This document shows positions 18,189 through 26,310 of a stretch of 64,000 nucleotides of DNA, piece after piece. A program made the translations under genes and the position numbers. Numbering within the stretch: position 1 is the first letter of the stretch; every line of letters starts with the position of its first letter. The notes below the pieces were generated by a model that saw nothing but the letters and a program-made list of their open reading frames with translations, did no database searches and was not told the origin of the DNA. This stretch comes from VRUE01 sp963748075 (GTDB lineage Bacteria; Actinomycetota; Thermoleophilia; Solirubrobacterales; 70-9): the NCBI GenBank assembly GCA_963748075.1, contig CAVVHQ010000024.1:82408-146407 (forward strand), in the 5' to 3' direction.

Positions 18189-19808
18189 GTGAGCGGCGTC
18201 CTGGCCGGGGCGGGAGTCCTGGCCGCGGCTGGGAGCGCCGCCGCGGCGATCCTCTTGCCGCCCGGCCGCGCCCGCGCGGTGGCGATGCTCGTCGCGCTGG
18301 CCCTCTTCCCGGTCCTGATCCTCGGCGACCAGTGGAACTCGCCGCAGATCGTCGACCTGCGCGACTCGCCCGCCCGCCTGATCGGCCTCGGCGCCGCGGG
18401 GCTTGCGCTGGCCATCGGGCTGGCGGCGACCTTCCGACGCTGGCCGATCGTCCTGCCGCTGGCGATCGTCGCCGCCCTGCCGTTCCGCATCCCCCTCCAT
18501 GCCGGCGGTGACACCGCCAACCTCCTCGTCCCGCTCTACCTGGTGATCGCGGGCGGCGTGCTCTCGATTGCGCTTAGGGACTTCGGCGCCCGGCGCGCGG
18601 GTCCGGGCGGGGGTGGGGGGGCCTCCGCCGGTCGCTGGGTTTTTCGCCTCGCGCGCCGCTCCTCTCGCCAAGTGGTCTGTGCGAAAAACAGGACGCCGCT
18701 CCCTCTGGAGACCCCCCCACACCCACCTTCCGCGCGAGAAGCTGACTGGAAAGACGCCTCTCCCGCGGCGGGCCTGCTGCCTCTCGCCCTCGCCGCCGTA
18801 GTTGTTCTCTACGCGCTTCAGACGCTCTACTCCCCGGACTTCTCGAAGAGCCTGCAGAACGTCTGCTTCTTCTTCGTGCCGTTCTCGCTCGCTTACGGGT
18901 TGGTGCGGGACGTCGCCTGGACTCGAAAGCTGCTGGTGCTCGTGTTGTGGGTGGTCGGGATCGAGGCCGTGGCGTTCGTCGTGGTGGGCTCGGTCGAGTA
19001 CCTGAGCCGCGAGCTGTTCTGGAACGACCAGGTGATCCGCTCCAACGCCTTCCACACCTACTTCCGGGTCAACTCGATCTTCTGGGACCCGAACATCTAC
19101 GGTCGTTATCTGGCTCTCGTGGTCGTGATTGCGATGGCGGCTCTGCTTTGGGCGAAGGAACGACGCACCCTTGCGCTGCTCACGGCCCTGGTGGCGATCC
19201 TTTGGCTGGGCCTCGTACCGACCTTCTCGCAATCCAGCTTCATCGCCCTGCTGGCGGGGTTGGCCGTGCTGGCCGCGCTGCGCTGGCGCTGGCGCTGGAC
19301 GGCCGGGGCGGTGGGGGTTGTGGTCGTGTTCGGCGTTCTCGTGGTCCTCTTCGCCGGCGGCGTCTCGAAGCTCAGCCCCGATCGGCTCAACGTCGACACC
19401 GGCGGCCGCGCCAACCTCGTCTCCGGCGGCGGGGAACTGTTCGCACAGCGCCCCCTCTGGGGCTACGGCGCGGGCGGCTTCCCAGCGGCCTACCGCGAGC
19501 ACATCGCCACCAAGAAGACCCCCGTCTCCGTCTCGCACACCGAGCCGGTCACCGTGGCAGCCGAGCAAGGCCTGATCGGCCTCGCCGCCTATCTCGCTCT
19601 CCTCGTAGTTGCCCTGTGGACGATGTCGTCCGGCCTATTCGCTCCTCGCGCGCGCCGGCTGGTCGGCCGCGTCGCCGTCCTCGCCACCTTCGTCGCCCTC
19701 CTCGTCCACACGATGGCCTACGCCGGCTTCTACGAGGACCCGATCACCTGGGTCCTGCTGGCGGCCGCAGCCTCCCTCGCGGCGGCCCCGGTCCGCACCT
19801 CTCCGTAG
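18189..19808 (+). CDS. O-antigen ligase/polymerase-like membrane protein (Wzy_C)
   Basis: A polytopic membrane protein of about 540 residues. The Wzy_C/WaaL-type region is marked by the long periplasmic loop with NSIFWDPNIYGRYLA, then PTFSQSSFIALLAG and, near the end, GYGAGGFPAAYREH followed by SVSHTEPVTVAAEQGLIGL. Such enzymes polymerise or ligate surface polysaccharide. An interspersed repeat (18613-18720) lies inside the reading frame and adds about 45 low-complexity residues, with Gly, Arg and Pro runs, between two membrane segments; homologues would be expected to lack it. GTG 18189 is preferred because the upstream in-frame ATG (18150) lies in another repeat. Confidence 0.82.
   Translation: MSGVLAGAGVLAAAGSAAAAILLPPGRARAVAMLVALALFPVLILGDQWNSPQIVDLRDSPARLIGLGAAGLALAIGLAATFRRWPIVLPLAIVAALPFRIPLHAGGDTANLLVPLYLVIAGGVLSIALRDFGARRAGPGGGGGASAGRWVFRLARRSSRQVVCAKNRTPLPLETPPHPPSAREADWKDASPAAGLLPLALAAVVVLYALQTLYSPDFSKSLQNVCFFFVPFSLAYGLVRDVAWTRKLLVLVLWVVGIEAVAFVVVGSVEYLSRELFWNDQVIRSNAFHTYFRVNSIFWDPNIYGRYLALVVVIAMAALLWAKERRTLALLTALVAILWLGLVPTFSQSSFIALLAGLAVLAALRWRWRWTAGAVGVVVVFGVLVVLFAGGVSKLSPDRLNVDTGGRANLVSGGGELFAQRPLWGYGAGGFPAAYREHIATKKTPVSVSHTEPVTVAAEQGLIGLAAYLALLVVALWTMSSGLFAPRARRLVGRVAVLATFVALLVHTMAYAGFYEDPITWVLLAAAASLAAAPVRTSP
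18613..18720 (-). repeat. Arm-covarying element, copy A1 (inside the polymerase gene)
   Basis: Read on the minus strand, the core matches the element at 23527-23649 over about 70 bases, including GGCGTCCTGTTTTTCGCACA and GGCGAAAAACCCAGCG. The G-rich arm 18613-18626 pairs with 18707-18720, with one mismatch that is a G-T pair on the element strand. The element sits in frame inside a coding sequence, opposite to the gene's direction. Confidence 0.8.
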
Positions 19809-19817
19809 TCTCAGCGC

Positions 19818-21359
19818 GTGTCGGGCTACCTCCGCCGCCTCGCGACGACCGGCGCCGCCTACACCGCGGCGAGCATCCTCTCGAAGCTGATCGCGGTGGC
19901 GCTGCTGCCGCTCTACACGCGCTACCTGACCCCTGCCGACTACGGCGCCGCCGAGGTGATGTTCGCCGCAGTCGTCTCGGCCAGCATCGTCGTCCGCCTC
20001 GGCACGATCGAGGCGCTGCTGCGCTTCTACTACAAGGAGGGCGAGGACCCGGCCCGGGTTGTCGCCGCCTCCTTCGCCGCGCTCTTCTGGGTCTCCACCG
20101 CGGCGGCGCTGATCGCGCTCCCCTTCGCCGGGCCGATCTCCGAAGCGCTGCTCGACCGCCCCGCGCCGGACCTGGCGCGGATCTCGATCGGCGGCCTCTG
20201 GGTGCTGACCATGGTCGAGTACCTGCTCACCCTGTTCCGGCTCGAGGAGCGCGCCCGCGCCTTCTTCGTCACGACGCTGCTCAACGTGCTGGCGGCGATC
20301 GGGCTGACCGTCGTGCTGGTGGTCGGCGAGGGGGAGGGCGCGCGCGGCCTGCTGCTCGGCAGCTACGCGAGCGGCGGCGCCGTGGTGCTGGCCCTGGTGG
20401 TCGTCCACTGGCGGCGCCTCTCGCTGCGCGTCGACCTGCCCCTGCTGCGGCGGATGATGCGCTTCGGGCTGCCGACGATGCCGGCTGAGCTTTCGCTCTA
20501 CCTGCTCAACTTCGTCGACCGGATCGTCATCGTCCGCGCCGCCGGCTTGGCCGAGGCCGGGCTCTACTCGCTGGCGGTCAAGTTCGCGCAGGCCGTCAAC
20601 GTGCTGGTCCGCGGCTTCCAGCTCGCCTGGCCGCCGCTCGCCTACTCGATCCGTGACGACGGCGAGGCGCGGCGAGCCTACGCCGCGATCGTCACCTGGT
20701 TCGTCGCCGGCTGCGGCTTCGTCGTCGCCGGGATGTGGCTGTTCTCGCGCTGGATCGTCCGGGCGCTGGCGGCGCCCGAGTTCTTCGGCTCCTACGAAGC
20801 GATCGGCCTGATCGCCACCGGGGTCACGCTCTACGCCCTCTACATGGTGCTGCTGGTGATCCTCGGCAGGACGGGCCGCACCGAGCTGAACTTTCCGGCG
20901 ACGGCGGCGGCGCTGGTCGTCAACCTCGCCCTCAACATCGCCCTCGTGCCGCCGCTCGGCATCGTCGGCGCCGGCCTCGCCCTGGTCGCCTCCTACCTGG
21001 TCGTGACGGCGCTGATGTACCTCTTCACCCAGCGCCTCTTCCCCGTTCCCTACGAATGGGGGCGCCTGGCTCGGGTCGTGCTCGTCACGGCGGCGATCGC
21101 CGGCCTGGGCGAACTGCTGCTGCCCACGAGCGGCTTCGGCGGCCTCGCCGCCAGGGTCGCGCTCTGGCTCGTCTACCCGCTCGCCCTCTTCGCCGGCGGC
21201 TTCTTCAGCGACGAGGAGCGCGGCTGGCTGGCCCGCCTGCGCCACCCCGGCGAGCTGGTCCTCCGCCTCCGCGCGATCAGCCGCGAACCGGCCGGGGTCG
21301 ACGCCGCAGTCCCCGAGGCGTTCGAGGCGGAGATGTTGGACGAGGACGCCCGCCTGTAG
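19818..21359 (+). CDS. Oligosaccharide/lipopolysaccharide flippase (MATE/MVF superfamily, Wzx-like)
   Basis: 513 residues with 12-14 predicted helices. The N-terminus shows the RYLTPADYGAAEVMFA motif typical of polysaccharide flippases, and LPTMPAELSLYLLNFVDR in the middle is the second conserved block. It would move undecaprenyl-linked oligosaccharide units across the membrane for the polymerase encoded just upstream. The GTG start is ten bases after the polymerase stop. A Glu/Asp-rich tail of about 60 residues follows the last helix. Confidence 0.9.
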   Translation: MSGYLRRLATTGAAYTAASILSKLIAVALLPLYTRYLTPADYGAAEVMFAAVVSASIVVRLGTIEALLRFYYKEGEDPARVVAASFAALFWVSTAAALIALPFAGPISEALLDRPAPDLARISIGGLWVLTMVEYLLTLFRLEERARAFFVTTLLNVLAAIGLTVVLVVGEGEGARGLLLGSYASGGAVVLALVVVHWRRLSLRVDLPLLRRMMRFGLPTMPAELSLYLLNFVDRIVIVRAAGLAEAGLYSLAVKFAQAVNVLVRGFQLAWPPLAYSIRDDGEARRAYAAIVTWFVAGCGFVVAGMWLFSRWIVRALAAPEFFGSYEAIGLIATGVTLYALYMVLLVILGRTGRTELNFPATAAALVVNLALNIALVPPLGIVGAGLALVASYLVVTALMYLFTQRLFPVPYEWGRLARVVLVTAAIAGLGELLLPTSGFGGLAARVALWLVYPLALFAGGFFSDEERGWLARLRHPGELVLRLRAISREPAGVDAAVPEAFEAEMLDEDARL

Positions 21360-21362
21360 GAA

Positions 21363-21474
21363 GCCCATCCCGGCAGGGGCCTCCACTTAACTTTTTCTGA
21401 ACATCGGGGTTGGGCCGTCCGAGATTCGCCGCCCAGAAAAAGTACAAGACGTTCCGACCCCTACCGGGATGGGC
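21363..21474 (-). repeat. Arm-covarying element, copy A2 (between convergent genes)
   Basis: Arms 21363-21379 and 21458-21474 are inverted repeats of 17 bp with one mismatch, which is G-T on the minus (element) strand. The core, read on the minus strand, is nearly identical to the copy at 30970-31086 through CGTCTTGTACTTTTTCTGGG, CGGCGAATCTCGGACGGCC and GTTCAGAAAAAGTTAAG. It occupies the gap between the flippase (+) and the glycosyltransferase (-), whose last codons lie in the right arm. Confidence 0.85.
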
Positions 21475-22399
21475 TCTCGGCACTGGCCGGTGCCGCGCGA
21501 TCCCGCAGGCTTTCGCCTCCGCCTGGGCAGAGAGCCTGGCGGGCGTGGGCCCGGTAGATCCTCGCCGGTTGCTCGGGCAGAACGGTGGCGGCGAGGGCAC
21601 GCACGGCGTAGGACCAGGCGGTGAGGAGGCGGACCGCGAGGGCCGCCAGGCGGGAGTGGTGCTTGCGCATGTAGAGGTCGCGGTTGCGGTGGAATTCGAC
21701 GATCCGGGGCAGGCCGGCGGCGAGGTCGGTGGAGAGCTGGTCGTGGTGGACAGCCTCGGCGGCGGGGACGAAGAGGGTGCGCCAGCCGGCGTCGGCGAGC
21801 CGCTTGCAGAAGTCGCACTCGTCGTAGTAGACGAAGAAGTCGGGGTCGAGGTAGCCGACCTCGGCCGCCGCCGCGCGGCGGACCAGCAGGGCGCTCGACT
21901 GCGCCCAGTCGACCGGCCGGCTGCGGTCGCCCCGGCTCTGCACGGTCAGCAGGCGGTGCAGGAAGAGCGCGCCGGCCAGCGCCGCGCGGACTCCCGGGAA
22001 GCGCCAGGCGCAGGGGACCGACTTGCCGGTCGAGTCGAGCAGCCGAGCGCCGGCCGCGGCGGCGCCGGGATCGGCGTCGAGCGCCGCGACCAGCGCCGCG
22101 GCGGCGCCGGGGCGCAGCTCAGAGTCCTCGTTGAGCAGCAGGCAGTAGCGCCCTTGGGCCTCGCGCAGCAGGGTCGAGTCGTTCTCGGCCTTGCCGGCCC
22201 TCCGCTCGAGGGCGATCAGCCGGAGGTCGCCACCGCGCGCCCGCACCGCCGCGGCGGAGCCGTCGCGGGAGGCGTTGTCGAGCACGAGGACCTCACCCTC
22301 GACTCCGGCAGGGTGGGTGCGCTCGACCGCATCGAGGCAGGCGAGCAGCAGCTCGCGGCCGTTCGTGTTCACGATGCAGTAGGAGAGCGCGGGCGCCAC
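21461..22399 (-). CDS. Glycosyltransferase family 2 (rhamnosyltransferase-like)
   Basis: A GT-A fold inverting transferase of about 312 residues, starting with YCIVNTNGRELLLACLDAV. It shows VLVLDNASRDGSAAAV, the NEDSELRPGAAAALV DxD-like region and DPDFFVYYDECDFCKRLADAGW. This is typical of rhamnosyl- or related transferases that extend lipid-linked glycans. The start is uncertain: GTG at 22399 or 22408 is preferred to the ATG at 22456, which lies in the divergent gene. The final residues are encoded in the arm of an interspersed repeat, so the C-terminus may have been altered by its arrival. Confidence 0.85.
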   Translation of the reverse strand: MAPALSYCIVNTNGRELLLACLDAVERTHPAGVEGEVLVLDNASRDGSAAAVRARGGDLRLIALERRAGKAENDSTLLREAQGRYCLLLNEDSELRPGAAAALVAALDADPGAAAAGARLLDSTGKSVPCAWRFPGVRAALAGALFLHRLLTVQSRGDRSRPVDWAQSSALLVRRAAAAEVGYLDPDFFVYYDECDFCKRLADAGWRTLFVPAAEAVHHDQLSTDLAAGLPRIVEFHRNRDLYMRKHHSRLAALAVRLLTAWSYAVRALAATVLPEQPARIYRAHARQALCPGGGESLRDRAAPASAESPSR

Positions 22400-22421
22400 G
22401 CCCGCCACGATAATCGCGGCG

Positions 22422-23537
22422 ATGAAGGTGCAGCTGGTCGATCCCTCGGCCTTCACTCCGCCCTACGACCGCGCCCTCGCCGCGGCGCTGGCTCGCGCGG
22501 GCGCCGAGGTCGAGCTGCTGACCAGCCGCTTCCTCTACGGGCCGGTGCCCGAGCCGCAGGGCTACGGGGTCGCGGAGCGCTTCTACCGCCGCAGCGCCGC
22601 GCGCGGCCTCGAGGCGCCGTTCCGCCGGGCCTTCAAGGCGGCCGAGCACCTGCCCGACATGCTGCGCTTCCGCCGCGACGCCGAGGCCGACGTCGTCCAT
22701 TACCAATGGCTCACCGCGCCCGGTCTTGACGCGATGCTGCTGCCGCCGTTGCGCCCCCGCGTGATGACCGCCCACTACGTGCTGCCGCCGCGGCCGAGCC
22801 GCCGCCGGGTGGCGAGCGCCCGCCGCGCCTTCGGCCGCATGGACGCGGTGATCGCCCACTCGGAGCACGGCGCGCGGCGGCTGCGCGAGGAGGTCGGCCT
22901 CGACCCCGAGCGGGTCCGGGTGATCCAGCACGGGGCCTTCGACTACCTGACCCGCCTGCCGGAGGAGAAGCCGCTGCCGGCCGAGCTGCAAGGCGCCGAG
23001 GGCCCGGTGATCCTCTTCTTCGGCCTGCTCCGCCCCTACAAGGGCGTCGACACCCTGCTCGAAGCGTTCCGCCGGGTCGAGGGCGCCGAGCTGTGGATCG
23101 TCGGCAACCCGCGCATGGACGTCGAGCCGCTGCGCCGCCTCGCGGCGAAGGCGCCCGGCCGCGTCCGCCTTCTCACCCGCTTCGTCGCGGACGCCGAGGT
23201 CCCGGCGATCCTCCGCCGCGCCGACCTGGTCGTCCTGCCCTACCGCGACGCCGAGCACTCCGGCGTCCTCTACGCCGCCCTCGCCTTCGGCAAGCCGCTG
23301 GTGCTGAGTGCCGTCGGCGGCTTCCCCGAGCTGGCCGAGCGGGGCGCCGCCCGTCTCGTCCCGCCCGAGGACCCGCAGGCGCTGGCGGGTGCTCTAGCCG
23401 AACTGCTCGAGGACGAGGCTGCACGGAAGCAGCTAGGTGAGGGTGCAGCCCGAGCCGCCGCCGGCTCCTATTCTTGGGACGAGGCCGCGCGTCAAACCCT
23501 TGCGCTCTACCGCGAACTCATCGAGAGGAGGGGGTAG
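22422..23537 (+). CDS. Glycosyltransferase family 4 (GT-B)
   Basis: 371 residues with a GT-B fold. The N-terminal domain begins KVQLVDPSAFTPPYDRALAAAL. The C-terminal nucleotide-sugar domain shows ILFFGLLRPYKGVDTLLEAF, the central loop of the family, and VLPYRDAEHSGVLYAALAFGKPLVLS with the E-x7-E-like retaining motif. It probably adds a hexose to the lipid-linked repeat unit. The stop codon lies inside the left arm of an interspersed repeat. It is transcribed away from the preceding family 2 gene from a very short intergenic region. Confidence 0.9.
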   Translation: MKVQLVDPSAFTPPYDRALAAALARAGAEVELLTSRFLYGPVPEPQGYGVAERFYRRSAARGLEAPFRRAFKAAEHLPDMLRFRRDAEADVVHYQWLTAPGLDAMLLPPLRPRVMTAHYVLPPRPSRRRVASARRAFGRMDAVIAHSEHGARRLREEVGLDPERVRVIQHGAFDYLTRLPEEKPLPAELQGAEGPVILFFGLLRPYKGVDTLLEAFRRVEGAELWIVGNPRMDVEPLRRLAAKAPGRVRLLTRFVADAEVPAILRRADLVVLPYRDAEHSGVLYAALAFGKPLVLSAVGGFPELAERGAARLVPPEDPQALAGALAELLEDEAARKQLGEGAARAAAGSYSWDEAARQTLALYRELIERRG

Positions 23538-23649
23538 GGGGTGTTCCTCCCGAGCGCGGCGTCCTGTTTTTCGCACAGACCACTCGGCGAGAGACACCGC
23601 GCGCCAGGCGAAAAACCCAGCGCCGGGAGGGACACCCCCTACCCCCTCC
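23527..23649 (+). repeat. Arm-covarying element, copy A3
   Basis: Arms 23527-23552 and 23624-23649 pair over 26 bp with a single mismatch, a U-G wobble on the plus strand (23545 with 23631). The core (GCGGCGTCCTGTTTTTCGCA ... GCGAAAAACCCAGCGCC) matches copy A1 in the polymerase gene. The inner stem GTTTTTCGC / GCGAAAAAC is perfect. It lies between two co-oriented glycosyltransferase genes and overlaps the stop of the first. Confidence 0.85.
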
Positions 23650-23747
23650 ACCCAGGCGACCGCAGATAATCCCCGGATGCTCGCCGTCGCGCTCGTCTTC
23701 TGGCTCTCGTCGGCCTGATCGTCTATACGCACCTTGGCTACCCCGTT

Positions 23748-24806
23748 GTGCTCCGTGTCCTGCTCGCCCTGCGCCGCCGCCCGACCCTGCGGCCGCGCAC
23801 CTGGGAGAAGCCGCCACGGGTCTCGCTGATCGTCGCCGCTTACGATGAGGAGGAGGTGATCGCGGCCAAGGTCGCCAACGTGCGCGCCCTCGACTACCCG
23901 CAGGAGCGACTAGAGCTGATCGTCGCCTCCGACGGCTCCGCCGACGTCACCGCCGAGCGGGCCCGCGCCGCTGGCGCCGACCTCGTCCTCGAGCTGCCGC
24001 GCCGCGGCAAGGTCGCCGCGCAGAACGCCGCTGTCGAGCGCGCCTCGGGCGAGATCCTCGCTTTCTCCGACGCCAACAGCCTCTGGGCGCCCGACGCCCT
24101 GGGCCATCTGGTCGAGCCCTTCGCTGACCCGGTGATCGGCTACGCCTGCGGGCAGGTCCGCTTCCTCGACCCCGGCGGCGACAACCTCGAGGGGTCCTAC
24201 TGGCGCTACGAGATGGCGGTGCGGGAGATGGAGTCGGGCCTTGCCGGGGTGACCGCCGGCAACGGGGCGATCTACGCGGTGCGCCGCGACGCCTACGTGC
24301 CGCTGCCGCCCTCGGGCAGCCACGACCTCTCCTTTCCCTTCCTGCTGGCGAAGCGCGGCCGGCGCTCGCTCTACGTACCCTGGGCGCGGGCCGAGGAGAA
24401 GATGGCGCCGACCCTGGAGGGCGAGTTCGCTCGCAAGCGGCGGATGATGGTCGGCCTCTGGGACATCGTCGCCGGCGAAGGCATGTACGCGCCCCGCCGC
24501 TACCCGCCGCTCTACGCGTTCGAGATCGCCTCCCACCGGCTGCTGCGCTACGCGACGCCGTTCCTTCACGCGGTCGCCCTCGCGGCCAACCTCGCCCTGC
24601 TCGGCCAGGGCTGGGTCTACGCCGCGACGCTCGCCTTCCAGCTCGCCTTCCTCGCCGCCGCGCTACTTGGCCGCTGGTTGCCGCTCGCTCCGTTGCGCTT
24701 CGCCCGCTACTACGCGATGACCACCGCCTCGATCGCCGCCGGCCTTTGGGACCGTTTCCGCCACGACCCGCCGGGCGCCTGGGAGAAGGCGGCAGGGACC
24801 AGGTGA
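23748..24806 (+). CDS. Glycosyltransferase family 2 with C-terminal membrane segments; N-terminal frameshift
   Basis: The body is a GT2 enzyme, with VSLIVAAYDEEEVIAAKV, IVASDGSADVTAERARAAGA, GEILAFSDANSLWAPDAL, a RRMMVGLWDI Q/RxxRW-like region and C-terminal helices. It resembles membrane glycosyltransferases of the hyaluronan-synthase and EpsH type. Homologues usually begin with a membrane helix. Here that helix is split: ATG 23677 reads LAVALVFWLSSA then stops at 23716, while LIVYTHLGYP continues in the downstream frame. One missing base near 23705-23715 would join them. Translation might otherwise start at GTG 23748 without the helix. The stop lies in the arm of the 24798-24994 element. 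Confidence 0.8.
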   Translation: MLRVLLALRRRPTLRPRTWEKPPRVSLIVAAYDEEEVIAAKVANVRALDYPQERLELIVASDGSADVTAERARAAGADLVLELPRRGKVAAQNAAVERASGEILAFSDANSLWAPDALGHLVEPFADPVIGYACGQVRFLDPGGDNLEGSYWRYEMAVREMESGLAGVTAGNGAIYAVRRDAYVPLPPSGSHDLSFPFLLAKRGRRSLYVPWARAEEKMAPTLEGEFARKRRMMVGLWDIVAGEGMYAPRRYPPLYAFEIASHRLLRYATPFLHAVALAANLALLGQGWVYAATLAFQLAFLAAALLGRWLPLAPLRFARYYAMTTASIAAGLWDRFRHDPPGAWEKAAGTR

Positions 24807-24994
24807 GGATGTGACCGGCGCAGATCGGCGTCTTTCGGCCACTGGCGCGCAGAGCACGCCGATGGCCCATGTGACCGGCGCGTCTCTGCGTCCTCGGTCG
24901 CTCGCGCGCAGAGCACGCCACGCTCCAGCGCCGAAGGCGCGGGCGAGCGCGAAGCGCGAGATCCTCGATCTGCTTGGTCACATCCTCACCTGGT
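24798..24994. repeat. 197-bp element with 19-bp perfect terminal inverted repeats and 60-bp direct repeats
   Basis: Bases 24798-24816 are the exact reverse complement of 24976-24994. Inside are two imperfect direct repeats of about 60 bp (24809-24868 and 24869-24928) sharing ATGTGACCGGCGC and GCGCGCAGAGCACGCC. The left arm contains the stop codon of the glycosyltransferase and the right arm ends seven bases before the sugar transferase ATG. No convincing protein is encoded. It looks like a non-autonomous mobile element or a structured RNA between two co-oriented genes. Confidence 0.75.
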
Positions 24995-25000
24995 AGAGAA

Positions 25001-25597
25001 ATGCCGAGAATCTTCGACATCGTCGTGGCTGCGATTGCGTTGGTGGTCCTATCCCCCCTTCTGCTGATCGCTGCGATCGCGATCGAGCTCGGCAGTCGCG
25101 GGCCGGTGATCTATCGGCAGCGCCGCATCGGCCTGCACGGCCGCGAGTTCGAGCTGCTGAAGCTGCGGACGATGGTCGAGGGCTCCGACCCGGTCGGCGT
25201 CGGCACCGTGGTCACCCGCGACGACCCGCGCGTCACCCGCGCCGGCCGCTTCCTGCGCCGCAGCTCGCTCGACGAGCTGCCCAACCTGGTCAACGTGCTG
25301 CGCGGCGAGATGGCGATCGTCGGCCCTCGCCCGACCATCCCCGCCCAGGTGAAGGACTACACGCCGCGCCAGCACCGCCGCCACGAGGTGCGGCCCGGCC
25401 TCACCGGTCTCGCCCAGGTCCAGGGCCGCGCCGGCATCCCCTGGGCGGAGCGGATCGAGCTCGACGTCGAGTACGTCGAGCAGCGCAGCGCGCTGCTCGA
25501 CCTGCGGATCCTCGCCAGGACCGCGCGCCTCCTCCTCACCGGCCGCGGCCTCTCGCCCGGTCAGGCGGACGACTCTGATTTCCGCACCCGCGGATGA
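25001..25597 (+). CDS. Polyprenyl-phosphate sugar-1-phosphate transferase (priming transferase)
   Basis: 198 residues of the bacterial sugar transferase family (WbaP/PglC type). One N-terminal reentrant helix (FDIVVAAIALVVLSPLLLIAAIAI) is followed by the catalytic region, with PVIYRQRRIGLHGREFELLKLRTM, GRFLRRSSLDELPNLVNVLRGEMAIVGPRP and RHEVRPGLTGLAQV. It transfers a sugar-1-phosphate to undecaprenyl phosphate to start each repeat unit. ATG 25001 follows AGAGAA. An in-frame TTG at 24974 lies inside the repeat arm and is less likely. Confidence 0.93.
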   Translation: MPRIFDIVVAAIALVVLSPLLLIAAIAIELGSRGPVIYRQRRIGLHGREFELLKLRTMVEGSDPVGVGTVVTRDDPRVTRAGRFLRRSSLDELPNLVNVLRGEMAIVGPRPTIPAQVKDYTPRQHRRHEVRPGLTGLAQVQGRAGIPWAERIELDVEYVEQRSALLDLRILARTARLLLTGRGLSPGQADDSDFRTRG

Positions 25598-25635
25598 CGC
25601 GCCTGGCGCGGCGCTGGATCGCCACCCACCTCCTC

Positions 25636-25656
25636 GCGAATAGCGCTGCTATTCGC
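25636..25656. repeat. Short palindrome of the GAATAGCGCTGCTATTC type
   Basis: A 9-bp perfect stem around the loop GCT, identical through its centre to the palindrome at 16713-16737 and close to that at about 27442. It lies upstream of the GNAT gene. The surrounding sequence (25598-25758) is otherwise not shared with family C copies and carries no clear gene. Confidence 0.6.
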
Positions 25657-25758
25657 TCGTCGGCGAGCGGCGCCCAGCTTGGCCACTCGCGCCCCCGCGG
25701 GCACGTCAATTGCGAGCCGGCCACCTGGCCGGGCGCCCGTGTGGCAGGGTTCCCGGCT

Positions 25759-26310
25759 GTGGCCGACCAACCGGGCGTTTCCCTGCGTGCGTTCGAGCCC
25801 GGCGATGCCGCGGCGGCGCACCGCTGGTTCAACAACCCGGAGGCGACCAAGACGCTGATGGAGCAGCGCGAGGGGTTCTCGCTCGCCGACGCCGAGGCCT
25901 GGGTGCGGCGGGCGATGGACGACTCAGGCGAGGACCGCAAGTACGCGATCCTCGTCGAGGGACACGGGGAGCCGGTCGGCTTCACTGCCCTCTACGGGCT
26001 CTTCCGCCAGACCGCCCCCGAGCTGGGGGCGCTGATCGGCGACGAGGTGCGCGGCAAGGGGGTGGGACGCCGCGCCGAGGCGCTGACGATCGCCAAGGCC
26101 TTCGACGAGTTCGGCGCCCACCGCGTCTACGGCCGCATCCCGGCACGCAACGAGGTGGCGAAGAAGACCGTGGCGGGGCTCGGCTGGAAGCACGAGGGGA
26201 CGATGCGCGCCCACCTGCGCCGCCCCGACGGCGTCGACGACTGCGAGGTCTGGGGCGTCCTGCCCGACGAGTTCCACGCGGCTGCCGCCGACCTGCTCGG
26301 TCCCGGATGA
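25759..26310 (+). CDS. GNAT-family N-acetyltransferase
   Basis: About 183 residues of a RimJ/RimL-like acetyltransferase: VSLRAFEPGDAAAAHRWFNNPEATKTL, EPVGFTALYG, the acetyl-CoA loop DEVRGKGVGRRAEALTIAKAFDEF and ARNEVAKKTVAGLGWKHEGTMR. This style is common among enzymes that acetylate aminosugars in surface polysaccharides, which suits the preceding priming transferase and the 4,6-dehydratase upstream. GTG 25759 is chosen because the longer frame would encode the palindrome at 25636. The stop overlaps the next start (ATGA). Confidence 0.85.
   Translation: MADQPGVSLRAFEPGDAAAAHRWFNNPEATKTLMEQREGFSLADAEAWVRRAMDDSGEDRKYAILVEGHGEPVGFTALYGLFRQTAPELGALIGDEVRGKGVGRRAEALTIAKAFDEFGAHRVYGRIPARNEVAKKTVAGLGWKHEGTMRAHLRRPDGVDDCEVWGVLPDEFHAAAADLLGPG

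Noticed and set aside
24811..24996. Small open frame inside the 197-bp repeat element
   Set aside because: It is built from the direct repeats and the terminal arm, with no ribosome-binding site or family resemblance; better explained as non-coding.
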